A stretch of 42,267 nt of DNA, from the NCBI RefSeq assembly GCF_000285555.1, contig NZ_HE611003.1, forward strand, positions 1 to 42,267, read 5' to 3'. The stretch comes from Kurthia massiliensis (GTDB lineage: Bacteria > Bacillota > Bacilli > Bacillales_A > Planococcaceae). The position numbers were made by a program, and so were the translations under genes. Below, piece by piece: positions 32,812 to 40,770 of this stretch. Below the pieces are notes generated by a model that worked only from the letters and a program-made list of their open reading frames with translations, was not told the DNA's origin and did no database searches. Each line of letters begins with the position of its first letter. Positions within the stretch are counted from its first letter, which is position 1.

Positions 32812-32888
32812 TACGCCTCACTCCTTTTATAAATTATCGTCATTTTATCACAAATTTTGGAAATACAATATTAAAACGACTGCAAATG

Positions 32889-32925
32889 AAAAAAACACAA
32901 CGTTGGTCGCACCAACGTCGTGTTG
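32889..32925 (-). terminator. Terminator after the DUF1002 gene
   Basis: AACACGACGTTGG and CCAACGTTGTGTT form a long stem (one mismatch) with a 5-nt loop, followed by T7 on the minus strand. Confidence 0.87.
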
Positions 32926-32928
32926 AGG

Positions 32929-33867
32929 TTATTTTGATTCTGTTTCTTGATCGTCATTCATGCCGAATAAGTTTTTAAACCAATTCACAACTTTATCCCA
33001 GAAGCCTGTATTTTCATTCACGCTATCTTTTAAATTGTTAATTGAATCTGTTAGCTTACCGCCAAGATCGTTTAACTGATCTGACCATTGGCCGAAGTTA
33101 ATGTCTAAGTTGCTAATTTTATTCATTAAGTCAACGAGCAATTGACGGTCTTCATCGCTTAAGCTAATTTTTAACTCGTTTAATTTATCGTCAACGATTT
33201 GTGCGACTTCTTCTTTCGTTGCTGGTTTTTGTTCAGCGATTTGTTGTTTAATTTCCGTTAATAACTGACTAACTTTATCTTGATCGACACCTGATTTTTC
33301 CGCTAAATCCGTCGCAACACCTAGCTCTTGGTTCGCAACATCTGTACGTTCCGTATCTAGTTTTTCACCTGTTGATACTTCGTACGCTTTATAAATACCG
33401 GCAAGTGCAGAGTGGCCTGTTACTTGTTTCGGTGCAGCAACTTCTACTTTCGCATCCGTAATACCTGCTGTTAACATCGCATTTGAATACATATCTGCAG
33501 TTACTTGCGTAATGTTTTGTGGTGTTTTAATGTCTACGACAATGCCATGTCCTGCATCTTCTGGAGTAATTTCAGCTGATGAGAAAAGACGCGCTGACGC
33601 ATTCCCATTTTGAATATATTTCGCAATATCTGAACCTGTTACAGTAATTTCTTTCACCGTACCTGCTACGCCTAGTTGTTGTTTCACTGTTTCTTTTTCA
33701 GCAGCGCTTAAAGAACTACCGTATACAACGATTGGATCGCCTAGTTTTTCGTTGACGACTTCCGCTGATGCTGTATTTGAAAAGCTTGTCATTGCTACTG
33801 CTGAAGCACTCACTGCTGCAGTCGTTAAGCAAAGTGCTGCAACGATCGCATATGCTCGTTTTTTCAT
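32929..33867 (-). CDS. Secreted DUF1002 protein (YpuA-like)
   Basis: A 312-residue secreted protein with a signal peptide cleaved near ASAEV. The DUF1002 domain follows (about 40-200; VVYGSSLSAAEKETVKQQLG, GHGIVVDIKTPQNIT, YSNAMLTAGITDAKVEVAAP). The C-terminal region from about 210 is helical, ends in WDKVVNWFKNLFG and is very acidic, possibly associating with the membrane surface. The family role is unknown. GGGAGAGACG precedes ATG. Confidence 0.9.
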   Translation of the reverse strand: MKKRAYAIVAALCLTTAAVSASAVAMTSFSNTASAEVVNEKLGDPIVVYGSSLSAAEKETVKQQLGVAGTVKEITVTGSDIAKYIQNGNASARLFSSAEITPEDAGHGIVVDIKTPQNITQVTADMYSNAMLTAGITDAKVEVAAPKQVTGHSALAGIYKAYEVSTGEKLDTERTDVANQELGVATDLAEKSGVDQDKVSQLLTEIKQQIAEQKPATKEEVAQIVDDKLNELKISLSDEDRQLLVDLMNKISNLDINFGQWSDQLNDLGGKLTDSINNLKDSVNENTGFWDKVVNWFKNLFGMNDDQETESK

Positions 33868-33908
33868 CGTTCGTCTCTCCCTTAAAAACTCATTTGCTTA
33901 TATTACGC

Positions 33909-33947
33909 AAAAAAGGACGAAAAAGTTTCATTGCTACTTTTTCGTCC
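33909..33947 (-). terminator. Terminator after cvfB
   Basis: GGACGAAAAAGT and ACTTTTTCGTCC form a perfect 12-bp stem with a 9-nt loop followed by T6 on the minus strand. Confidence 0.88.
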
Positions 33948-33955
33948 ACAGTGAT

Positions 33956-34816
33956 TTAGTCTTTTAATTTTGTCCAGCCATCAACTTGTTCGATACGACC
34001 AGCTTTCATTAACGTACCTAATGCACGTTTGAAAGAACCTTTACTCATGTTGAACATATCTTTAATTTCATCTGGTGATGATTTATCGCCAAATGGCATT
34101 TTGCCGCCTACTTCTTGTAAGTAAGTAAAGATTTGATCTGCATCAGCAGTTAAGCGTTCATATACACGTGGTTTCATAGATGCGTTCATCGTACCATCTT
34201 CTTTAACTTCGATAATACGTACGTTTACGTCTGAACCTAAACGTGGTTCTGCATCACGTTCTGTTTGGTGAACGAAAATACGGTATGGTTTTTCGACACC
34301 TAAAAGGAACGTACCGATTGGTAATAAACGATATGGGCGCGCTACGATATTTTGGTTAAATAACTCAGGTTCGCCATCTTCGAATAATTCCATAACACGT
34401 TCTTCTGTTACTAAACGGCCGAAAAGGTTACCGTTATAATCGACACGTAATGTAACGTATAAATGATCGCCGACTTCTGGCCATAAAGATTCCATTACTG
34501 GTAAATCTTCTGCAGGGACGATGACTTCACGTGACGTACCGATATCAATGACCGCACCGTCGTGACGAGATACACGCATGACGCGTGCCCAGCCGAACGT
34601 ATCTTTCGTAATATGTGGAATCGCTGTCGTCGCAGCTAAGTCACCGCGGCGGTCAGCGTATAAAAATACTTTTACTTGGTCGTTTTCTTTTAGTTCCTCT
34701 AGTACTTCAGAACTGTTTAAACGTACATCTGTTTCATCGTTTGTTAAAATATATTGAGATGCTTGCTTCTCTTTCACGACAAGCGTTACAACATCTCCTG
34801 ATAATAATTCAGTCAT
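33956..34816 (-). CDS. cvfB: CvfB-like S1-domain RNA-binding protein
   Basis: CvfB (YitL in Bacillus) is an RNA-binding virulence and expression regulator, typically about 290-300 residues; this one is 286. It has three S1-type segments (residues about 1-60, 62-130 and 140-215) and a C-terminal winged helix (DMFNMSKGSFKRALGTLMKAGRIEQVDGW). The ATG at 34816 has GAGAGGAG 7 nt upstream; a GTG at 34843 is rejected as too far out. It lies 30 nt downstream of mntR on the same strand. Confidence 0.93.
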   Translation of the reverse strand: MTELLSGDVVTLVVKEKQASQYILTNDETDVRLNSSEVLEELKENDQVKVFLYADRRGDLAATTAIPHITKDTFGWARVMRVSRHDGAVIDIGTSREVIVPAEDLPVMESLWPEVGDHLYVTLRVDYNGNLFGRLVTEERVMELFEDGEPELFNQNIVARPYRLLPIGTFLLGVEKPYRIFVHQTERDAEPRLGSDVNVRIIEVKEDGTMNASMKPRVYERLTADADQIFTYLQEVGGKMPFGDKSSPDEIKDMFNMSKGSFKRALGTLMKAGRIEQVDGWTKLKD

Positions 34817-34846
34817 TTTAAAACTCCTCTCAATTGTTGACACGTA

Positions 34847-35272
34847 CTATTCGAAATGATGCTCTAAAGATTTTAGCGCTTCAATCTTTTGTACAAACTC
34901 AGGATTCTCTTCCAGCACTTGGATTAGGTCTGCAATACGGTCTATGGAGTTCCAACTAAGGTGATGCTCAATGCCTTCTACATCATTGTAAATCAAGTCC
35001 TCATCGACACCAATGAGTCGTAAAAACTGCTCCAATAAACTATGTCTTTCAACGAGGCGTTTGCCGAGCTTTTTGCCTTTTGGCGTCAGCGACAAGCCAC
35101 GATATCTTTCGTATATTAAATAACCATCTTTATCAAGCTTCTGAACCATCTTTGTAACAGAGGAAGGAAGAACAGACAGTGCTTCTGCAATGTCCGATAC
35201 GCGCGCATAACCTTTCTGATCTATAAGTAAATATATTTGTTCGATGTGATCTTCCATACTCGGTGTCGGCAT
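34847..35272 (-). CDS. mntR: MntR, manganese-responsive DtxR-family repressor
   Basis: The repressor of manganese uptake. At 141 residues it closely matches B. subtilis MntR (142). All metal ligands are present at the same numbers: D8, E11, H77, E99, E102 and H103. The winged helix has [32 protein letters not shown] lies 8 nt before ATG. No mntH or mntABC is nearby. A promoter (35317-35345) precedes it. Confidence 0.96.
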   Translation of the reverse strand: MPTPSMEDHIEQIYLLIDQKGYARVSDIAEALSVLPSSVTKMVQKLDKDGYLIYERYRGLSLTPKGKKLGKRLVERHSLLEQFLRLIGVDEDLIYNDVEGIEHHLSWNSIDRIADLIQVLEENPEFVQKIEALKSLEHHFE

Positions 35273-35316
35273 CTAATTCCCTCTCTTTCCAGTAGTTATC
35301 TTACTAGTGTACTACA

Positions 35317-35345
35317 ATTAACATTAAAACGTAAGGTAACGTCAA
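35317..35345 (-). promoter_or_regulatory. Probable mntR-cvfB promoter
   Basis: TTGACG, 17 bp, GTTAAT on the minus strand; the -10 is weak (4 of 6). Confidence 0.5.
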
Positions 35346-35350
35346 ACTTG

Positions 35351-35644
35351 CTATTTTTTATGTTCATTTTGCCCAATAATGTGTATCGCATGAATGACTT
35401 GCTTATTAATTTCATGCATTTGTGCTGGTTGTTTCAAATGCATGTAAGCTTTCTCACGGTCTTCTGTCGTCGTCACATAATAGCTTTGTAAATGATTCAA
35501 TGCGATGGCACAAATTTTCGCCTCGCATTGTTCACAATGACAATATGTTGGATATTCTGGACCGTATATTAAAAAGCGTACAATGCCCTGAACAAGTTCT
35601 TCCGTCGCGTTCATTAACGGAATCGTTTGTTCGTGTTGTATCAT
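35351..35644 (-). CDS. ComFB-like zinc-finger protein
   Basis: A 97-residue protein of the late competence ComFB family. The cysteine cluster CHCEQCEAKIC fits the zinc motif of B. subtilis ComFB (CKCEKCKADV), and ALNHLQSYYVTT matches its ALNRLPSKYVTT. The ATG at 35644 has GAGGAGG 9 nt upstream. It is not next to comFA or comFC. Recent work on other bacteria links ComFB-type domains to cyclic di-nucleotide binding; this has not been shown for this protein. Confidence 0.85.
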   Translation of the reverse strand: MIQHEQTIPLMNATEELVQGIVRFLIYGPEYPTYCHCEQCEAKICAIALNHLQSYYVTTTEDREKAYMHLKQPAQMHEINKQVIHAIHIIGQNEHKK

Positions 35645-35680
35645 GAAAAATTTCCTCCTCAATAAGTGCGATATGCGCCG

Positions 35681-36790
35681 TTACACTAAACTAATTTTCG
35701 CATATACACACGTATCGCGTAATTGGTGCGTGTTAGCATTACGCGAATCTTGCTTCAAAATGCCCTCTAATTCAAAATGATTTTTTTCGGCAATTGCACG
35801 GCTACGAATGTTATCGCGATCACAACGAATTTCTAAGCGGTGTGCCCCTAAATCTTCAAATGCAAAAAGTGTCATGCTATGAACAGCCTCTGTCATATAA
35901 CCATGTCCGCTATGGCGCTCATCAATCCAATAGCCAATTTCAAACTTTGGAATCGTCCAGTCAATATGCTGTAAGCCTAAGCAACCAACAAACTCACCAG
36001 TCTCTTTTAAAAATATGTGGAAGCGCAATTCTTCGCGGTTCATAAAACGCGCAATCGCTTTCCGAATATTTTCTTTCACATTTTCAGACGTTGGCTTTTG
36101 CTGTGCCCATGTCATAAACGGCTTTAAAAAGGCAATCGAACGTTCAATCGCTTCATAGACCATTTGCGTATCTTCTTCACGCGGCATGCGAACGATTAAT
36201 TGTTTCGTCTCAAACTGCGATGGGAAATCCCAATACTTTTTATAGTCAAACTCTTCGTGTTCATCATTCCATGATACAGGCGTCGTCTTTTTCTCGAAAA
36301 AGTCTTCGCGTGTAATGCCATAAGTAACCGCATCGTAATATGCATCTTCTTTCGGCATATACCACGCGTCACGGAAATGAGCTTCTTTCACGAAGCCGAC
36401 GCTTTCAAACGTTTTGCGCATCGGTACATTATCTTGTCGCGTATGACCTTCTAGGCGGATTTTTTTGTCTGGAATCGAAAATACGTATTTCGTCACTAAG
36501 CGAAGCGCTTTTTTACCATAGCCTAAGCCACGCCATTTTTCAGCGATTCTTAAATCAAATACAGGAATTTCATCTTGCAGATCATACAGTTGGGCCATGC
36601 CGACGATTTGACCTTCTTCGTTTTCAATCCAAAACGTCTTCACATCGTCTGATTCATAGCCTCCTTCTTCAATTGTACGTTCGATCAATTCGCGGCCAGG
36701 GTGTGATTGTACGTGATACGGCCATTCATTTTTCGTCAAAAAGTGAATCAGTGGTTCTTGCTCTTCGATTGTCCATTCTCTTAGTCGCAT
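35681..36790 (-). CDS. Fusion of two GNAT N-acetyltransferase domains
   Basis: A 369-residue protein with two different GNAT domains in one frame. The N-terminal one (about 1-155) has the acetyl-CoA loop WRGLGYGKKALRLV. The C-terminal one (about 195-369) is RimJ/RimL-like, with RHSGHGYMTEAVHSM and SRAIAEKNHFELEG. A linker (EEFDYKKYWDF region) joins them. Single-domain versions of both are common, and the fusion may link two acetylations. AGAAGGTG lies 6 nt before ATG. No substrate can be named. Confidence 0.87.
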   Translation of the reverse strand: MRLREWTIEEQEPLIHFLTKNEWPYHVQSHPGRELIERTIEEGGYESDDVKTFWIENEEGQIVGMAQLYDLQDEIPVFDLRIAEKWRGLGYGKKALRLVTKYVFSIPDKKIRLEGHTRQDNVPMRKTFESVGFVKEAHFRDAWYMPKEDAYYDAVTYGITREDFFEKKTTPVSWNDEHEEFDYKKYWDFPSQFETKQLIVRMPREEDTQMVYEAIERSIAFLKPFMTWAQQKPTSENVKENIRKAIARFMNREELRFHIFLKETGEFVGCLGLQHIDWTIPKFEIGYWIDERHSGHGYMTEAVHSMTLFAFEDLGAHRLEIRCDRDNIRSRAIAEKNHFELEGILKQDSRNANTHQLRDTCVYAKISLV

Positions 36791-36832
36791 GTAAACACCT
36801 TCTATTAATTAAAGTCGTTATTATCATTATCG

Positions 36833-36872
36833 GAAAAAGCGTCTTAAAATTATTGCTTTTAAAACGCTTTTC
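36833..36872 (-). terminator. Terminator after the crcB pair
   Basis: AAAAGCGTTTTAAAA and TTTTAAGACGCTTTT pair with one mismatch around a 7-nt loop, with T5 on the minus strand. Confidence 0.8.
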
Positions 36873-36876
36873 TTCT

Positions 36877-37221
36877 TTATATTATTTTATACCCGACGAT
36901 GATGCAAACAAAGCTCACTACGAGTGTCGTCAGCACGTAGCCAATTGCTTGTAGTATTTTTTGCGCCTTTATTAAACGTAGCGCATCAAATGCGAACGTT
37001 GAAAATGTCGTCAGCGCACCTAAAAATCCGACCGTCAGCATAAACGTAACGATATGGGTCTCGGCTAAATGGCCCGCCATCCCCATCAAAAATGAGCCGA
37101 TGACGTTCACAATCAACGTGGCACGATAAAAAGGCGCTCGTCGTTTTTCACCATATTGAATAATCGCATAACGTAACGTCGCACCGAGCGCACCACCGAT
37201 AGCAATCGCTAACCAAATCAT
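36877..37221 (-). CDS. crcB: Fluoride channel subunit CrcB (second of pair)
   Basis: A small four-helix fluoride channel (Fluc) of 114 residues. NVIGSFLMGM holds the conserved pore asparagine, and LTTFSTFAFD is the TM3 signature with the sodium-site backbone. The ATG overlaps the stop of the preceding crcB by 4 nt (ATGA), with GAGGTGG 6 nt upstream. In-frame codons further upstream are coding for the previous gene. Many Firmicutes encode two CrcB proteins that form a heterodimer. Confidence 0.95.
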   Translation of the reverse strand: MIWLAIAIGGALGATLRYAIIQYGEKRRAPFYRATLIVNVIGSFLMGMAGHLAETHIVTFMLTVGFLGALTTFSTFAFDALRLIKAQKILQAIGYVLTTLVVSFVCIIVGYKII

Positions 37222-37571
37222 GCGCGCCCACCTCGTTTCATAAAAGCATAGCCGATAAATGCAGCAACGATACAAGCAATCGTCATACCGAACGCATAAT
37301 AAAGGGAACTTAAAAAGTTATCCACAGCGAGCGCCAACCATTCATTTGAAAACGAAGAAAACGTCGTAAACGAACCGAGCAGTCCTGTCGTTAATAACAA
37401 TTTTATTTTGGCATTCGGTTTACGCTCAAAATAGCCATTTAATAAGCCCATACACAAACTACCGACGATGTTGACGGCCCATAACACACTGCCACTCATC
37501 ATTAACATGCAACTATAGCGCAGCAAAACACCGATTACTGCACCCGCTGCAACGATTGCATAATTATTCAA
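37218..37571 (-). CDS. crcB: Fluoride channel subunit CrcB (first of pair)
   Basis: A paralogous Fluc subunit of 117 residues, with VLLRYS, NIVGSLCMGLLNGYF and GLLGSFTTFSSF. The apparent start is TTG at 37571, overlapping the end of xth by 8 nt with no clear ribosome site, so it probably depends on translational coupling. No fluoride riboswitch was seen upstream; the operon begins with xth. Confidence 0.93.
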   Translation of the reverse strand: MNNYAIVAAGAVIGVLLRYSCMLMMSGSVLWAVNIVGSLCMGLLNGYFERKPNAKIKLLLTTGLLGSFTTFSSFSNEWLALAVDNFLSSLYYAFGMTIACIVAAFIGYAFMKRGGRA

Positions 37572-38322
37572 TATCTAATTCTAAAACGACTGGGCAGTGA
37601 TCACTACCGAGTTGTTGGTCGTGAATATCTGCGTTCGTCACGTGTTGGTTTAAACGATCCGATACGATGAAGTAGTCAATGCGCCAACCGATGTTACGTT
37701 CGCGCACTTTGTTCATATATGACCACCATGTGAAGCGGTTGTCTTCTTGTGGATACATCGCACGGAACGTATCTGTAAAGCCACTATTTAAAAGCAATGT
37801 CATTTTGCCACGCTCCTCGTTCGTAAATCCAGAGTTGCCGACGTTTGGTTTCGCATTTTTCAAATCAATGGCTTCATGTGCAACGTTTAAATCCCCACAA
37901 TAAATAACCGGTTTCTGTTGATCGAGCTCGATTAAATACGCACGTAAGTTATCTTCCCATTCAAGTCGTTCATCAAGACGTGCTAAATCACGTTTTGAAT
38001 TAGGCGTATATACAGTGACAACGTAAAAGCGTTCATATTCTAATGTGATAATGCGACCTTCATCTTCGGTATCACGATCACCGACGCCATATTTGACGCT
38101 GAGTGGCGTATGTTTCGTAAAAATCGCCGTTCCTGAATAACCTTTACGAAGGGCGTAATTCCAATATTGTTCATATCCTGGCAAATCGATTTCTACTTGC
38201 CCAGCTTGGCATTTTGATTCTTGAATACAAAAAAAGTCTGCATCGACTTGTTCAAAGTATGCTAAAAATCCTTTTTTTAAACAGGCACGAATGCCATTTA
38301 CATTCCATGATACAAATTTCAT
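37564..38322 (-). CDS. xth: Exodeoxyribonuclease III / AP endonuclease
   Basis: An EEP-family AP endonuclease of 252 residues (ExoA in Bacillus). Motifs are SWNVNGIRA, IQESKCQ (catalytic Glu), VVTVYTPNSKRDLARL, CGDLNVAH, GWRIDYF and SDHCPVVLEL (active-site His). GGAGGT lies 5 nt before ATG. It overlaps the first crcB gene, so base-excision repair and fluoride export share a transcript here; functional linkage is not implied. Confidence 0.97.
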   Translation of the reverse strand: MKFVSWNVNGIRACLKKGFLAYFEQVDADFFCIQESKCQAGQVEIDLPGYEQYWNYALRKGYSGTAIFTKHTPLSVKYGVGDRDTEDEGRIITLEYERFYVVTVYTPNSKRDLARLDERLEWEDNLRAYLIELDQQKPVIYCGDLNVAHEAIDLKNAKPNVGNSGFTNEERGKMTLLLNSGFTDTFRAMYPQEDNRFTWWSYMNKVRERNIGWRIDYFIVSDRLNQHVTNADIHDQQLGSDHCPVVLELDIE

Positions 38323-38333
38323 TTGTAACCTCC

Positions 38334-38364
38334 AAAAAAAAACGCTCCTCTAATGAAGAGCGTT
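38334..38364 (-). terminator. Terminator after murB
   Basis: AACGCTC and GAGCGTT arms with a partly paired loop, and T9 on the minus strand. The xth ribosome site follows at once. Confidence 0.87.
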
Positions 38365-38370
38365 CGTCGT

Positions 38371-39303
38371 TTATGATTTTGAGATTGCTGTTAAATCTTC
38401 ACCGACAATTTTCACTTCAGTTTCTAAAGCGATGTCGAATTTTTCTTTAACGACGCGTTGTACCATATGAATCGTTTCGATATAGTCCGTTGCTGTCGCT
38501 GTACCTGTTTTGTTAATAATGAAGCCCGCGTGTTTTGTCGATACTTCCGCACCACCAACACCGTGACCTTGCAAGCCGCTATCTTGAATAAGCTTCCCTG
38601 CAAAGTGACCTGGAGGACGTTTAAATACCGATCCTGCTGACGGATATTCTAACGGTTGACGAGATTCACGACGATGCGTTAAATCTGCAATTTTTTCGTC
38701 GATTGCTGCTTGATCACCTTTTACTAATGTAAATACTGATGACAATGCGTAGTAGCCTTCATCAGCAATGATACTTTTACGGTAACCAAGTTTTAATTGC
38801 TCTTTTGATAACTCAACGATGTCGCCATCTTTTGTTAACACTTTACAACTTTTAATGACGTCGTTAATTTCACCATCATAAGCGCCCGCGTTCATCGCCA
38901 TTGCACCGCCAATTGACCCTGGAATCCCACAAGAGAATTCAAGACCGCTTAACGTATGAGATGCTGCTGCTTTTGATACGTCTTTCAATAATGCACCTGC
39001 TTGTGCATATAATTCAGTGCCAGTTACTTCAATACGATTTAACTTTGCAAAGTTTAAAACGATACCACGTACACCGCCATCGCGCACGACCATGTTTGAG
39101 CCGTTACCTAATAATAAAATATTAATATCGTTTGCGCGCGCATATTTCACAACTGCACTCGCTTGCTCTTCGTTTTCAGGCATAACAAATACGTCAGCTG
39201 GACCGCCTAGTTTTGTCATCGTGTATTTATTTAATGGTTCATCAATTTTAATATTTGCTGGATCAATGATTTTCGCTAAATCTTCTGCCCATTGCATTTT
39301 CAT
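38371..39303 (-). CDS. murB: UDP-N-acetylenolpyruvoylglucosamine reductase
   Basis: A FAD enzyme that makes UDP-MurNAc. Motifs are KLGGPADVFVMP, LLGNGSNMVVRDGG, GLEFSCGIPGSIGGAMAMNAGAY, SAGSVFKRPP and AGKLIQDSGLQGHGVGGAEVS. It resembles the staphylococcal MurB. The start chosen is ATG at 39303, giving 310 residues, because the staphylococcal protein aligns from there and a promoter (39348-39376) lies inside the longer reading to 39369. Its ribosome site is not ideal (GATTGG about 11 nt away); an ATG at 39297 is also possible. Confidence 0.92.
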   Translation of the reverse strand: MKMQWAEDLAKIIDPANIKIDEPLNKYTMTKLGGPADVFVMPENEEQASAVVKYARANDINILLLGNGSNMVVRDGGVRGIVLNFAKLNRIEVTGTELYAQAGALLKDVSKAAASHTLSGLEFSCGIPGSIGGAMAMNAGAYDGEINDVIKSCKVLTKDGDIVELSKEQLKLGYRKSIIADEGYYALSSVFTLVKGDQAAIDEKIADLTHRRESRQPLEYPSAGSVFKRPPGHFAGKLIQDSGLQGHGVGGAEVSTKHAGFIINKTGTATATDYIETIHMVQRVVKEKFDIALETEVKIVGEDLTAISKS

Positions 39304-39347
39304 AATGGAAAAATCCAATCCTTTCTCACTTAAGTTCATCACAACTA

Positions 39348-39376
39348 AGTATGAATCTTCATTAGCCATTTTACAA
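39348..39376 (-). promoter_or_regulatory. Probable murB promoter
   Basis: TTGTAA, 17 bp, CATACT on the minus strand, between the HxlR gene and murB. It supports a murB start downstream of 39340 rather than at 39369. Confidence 0.5.
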
Positions 39377-39387
39377 GTTTTATACTT

Positions 39388-39696
39388 TTAAAGCCACTGT
39401 TTCGACCATTTTTCAATCGCATCAATGGCGTCCTTCATACTATAACCTTTATCCGTTAATTTATATTCGACGCGTACTGGTACTTCCGTATAAACGCAAC
39501 GTTCGACCATTTCCTCTTTTTCAAGTTCTTTTAAACGCTCCGATAATAATCGACCACTAATTGGTAAAGCCGATTCAATTTGATTGAAACGCTTCGGCCC
39601 ATCTAACAATTCGTATAAGATCAACCCTACCCATCGCTTCCCGATTAAGTCCATTGCTTTTGCTAATCGCGGGCAAAGTGTATTTGTCTGTTCCAT
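39388..39696 (-). CDS. HxlR-family transcriptional regulator
   Basis: A 102-residue winged-helix regulator of the HxlR type (like YodB and CatR of B. subtilis, which sense quinones through a cysteine). CPRLAKAMDLIGKRWVGLILYELLDGPKRF is the family signature, and the first Cys at residue 8 lies where the redox Cys of YodB and CatR sits. It is divergent from a catechol-dioxygenase-like gene and almost certainly controls it. AAGGAG precedes ATG. Confidence 0.93.
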   Translation of the reverse strand: MEQTNTLCPRLAKAMDLIGKRWVGLILYELLDGPKRFNQIESALPISGRLLSERLKELEKEEMVERCVYTEVPVRVEYKLTDKGYSMKDAIDAIEKWSKQWL

Positions 39697-39721
39697 TGTG
39701 AACCACTCCTTGTATATTTAT

Positions 39722-39750
39722 ATTGTAACGGCATCAAATCGACTTTTCAA
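39722..39750 (-). promoter_or_regulatory. Promoter of the HxlR-family gene
   Basis: TTGAAA, 17 bp, TACAAT on the minus strand. The nearest operator half-sites begin 7 bp upstream of its -35, so one bound protein could affect both divergent promoters. Confidence 0.68.
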
Positions 39751-39756
39751 CTTTTC

Positions 39757-39815
39757 GTAACTAAATTACTTGACGTAATAAACTTATCAATATATAGTAG
39801 GTTACATAAAGTAAC
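39757..39815 (+). promoter_or_regulatory. Promoter and operator half-sites of the dioxygenase gene
   Basis: TTGACG (39770-39775), 17 bp, TATAGT (39793-39798). Half-sites GTAA (39757), TTAC (39766), GTAA (39775), TTAC (39802) and GTAA (39811) all fall in a strict 9-bp register. They form the dyads GTAA-N5-TTAC and TTAC-N5-GTAA on both sides of the promoter core. This resembles the TTAC/GTAA boxes of HxlR-type repressors. Confidence 0.72.
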
Positions 39816-39838
39816 TATATAACGAGAGGACGTTTCAA

Positions 39839-40699
39839 ATGTTCAAATTAGATCCCAACATGCAATTAGGTTACGTGCAATTGCGCGTACTCAATCTCGA
39901 TACACAAAAAGATTTTTATAAAACACTCGGTTTTCAATTATTAGAAGAAACAGCATCACGTGTCGTTTTTGGCGCTGGCAGTGACGAACCTTTACTTATT
40001 TTAGAGCGACAAGACAATACAGTTCCTCGCCCACCACGCTCAACAGGTCTTTTCCACTTCGCTATTTTAGTGAAAAGCGTAGATGACTTAGCATATGTGA
40101 TCGGCCATTTAGCGCAACGTGGTATTCGCTTCTCAGGCGCAGGTGACCATTTATATTCAGAAGCGTTTTATTTAACAGACCCTGAAGGCAATGGCATTGA
40201 AATTTATCATGACCGTCCGAAATCTGAATGGACGATTAACGCAGACGGTACAATTGAAACTGATACGTTACCGGTCGATGTCGAAGCAATTTTAGCGCGC
40301 TTTAATCCACAAAGTGAGTGGACAGGTTTCCCGAACGGTACAATTTTAGGTCATATGCATTTAAACGTTTCGTATTTAGACGATGCATTGAAACATTTAT
40401 ATTTTGATGCCCTCGGTTTCGACTTTAAAACAAACTTCCACAATTCTGCCTACTTCATTTCAGCAGGCGGCTATCATCACCATATCGCGATGAATACGTG
40501 GAATGGTCAAGGCGCACCACTACCACCTGCTGAGTCGTCTGGTTTAATCGGCTATTCATTAAACCTGTCTTCTCGTGAAGCACTAGATGCACTGCGTCAA
40601 AACTTAATCGCTCAACAAGTTGCCTTTGAAGACGATGACACACAACTTGTCGTAAAAGATGTCAACGGACACGATATGGTATTTCACGTAAAGCATTAA
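39839..40699 (+). CDS. catE: CatE-like catechol 2,3-dioxygenase (extradiol, VOC fold)
   Basis: An extradiol dioxygenase with two VOC domains (about 10-135 and 168-285), 286 residues, like B. subtilis CatE (about 285). Metal ligands are expected from HFAIL, GHMHLNVSYLDD and the glutamate near the end of the domain. AGGYHHHIAMN and LYSEAFYLTDPEGNGIEIYHDRP match CatE. It likely opens catechol rings or detoxifies quinone precursors. GAGAGGAC precedes ATG. Regulation by the divergent HxlR protein is inferred from layout and operator sites. Confidence 0.9.
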   Translation: MFKLDPNMQLGYVQLRVLNLDTQKDFYKTLGFQLLEETASRVVFGAGSDEPLLILERQDNTVPRPPRSTGLFHFAILVKSVDDLAYVIGHLAQRGIRFSGAGDHLYSEAFYLTDPEGNGIEIYHDRPKSEWTINADGTIETDTLPVDVEAILARFNPQSEWTGFPNGTILGHMHLNVSYLDDALKHLYFDALGFDFKTNFHNSAYFISAGGYHHHIAMNTWNGQGAPLPPAESSGLIGYSLNLSSREALDALRQNLIAQQVAFEDDDTQLVVKDVNGHDMVFHVKH

Positions 40700-40702
40700 T
40701 TT

Positions 40703-40731
40703 TTGTATTCCCGGCTTCCGCCGTTTATAAT
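40703..40731 (+). promoter_or_regulatory. Promoter of the YceI gene
   Basis: TTGTAT, 17 bp, TATAAT, starting just after the dioxygenase stop. A good sigma-A match. Confidence 0.72.
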
Positions 40732-40770
40732 AAAATTTGCAACAAATACATTTTTTAGGAGGATTTATCA

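Noticed and set aside
39304..39369. N-terminal extension of MurB to 39369
   Set aside because: No ribosome site before that ATG, a promoter lies within the extension, and the recalled staphylococcal protein starts near the chosen ATG.
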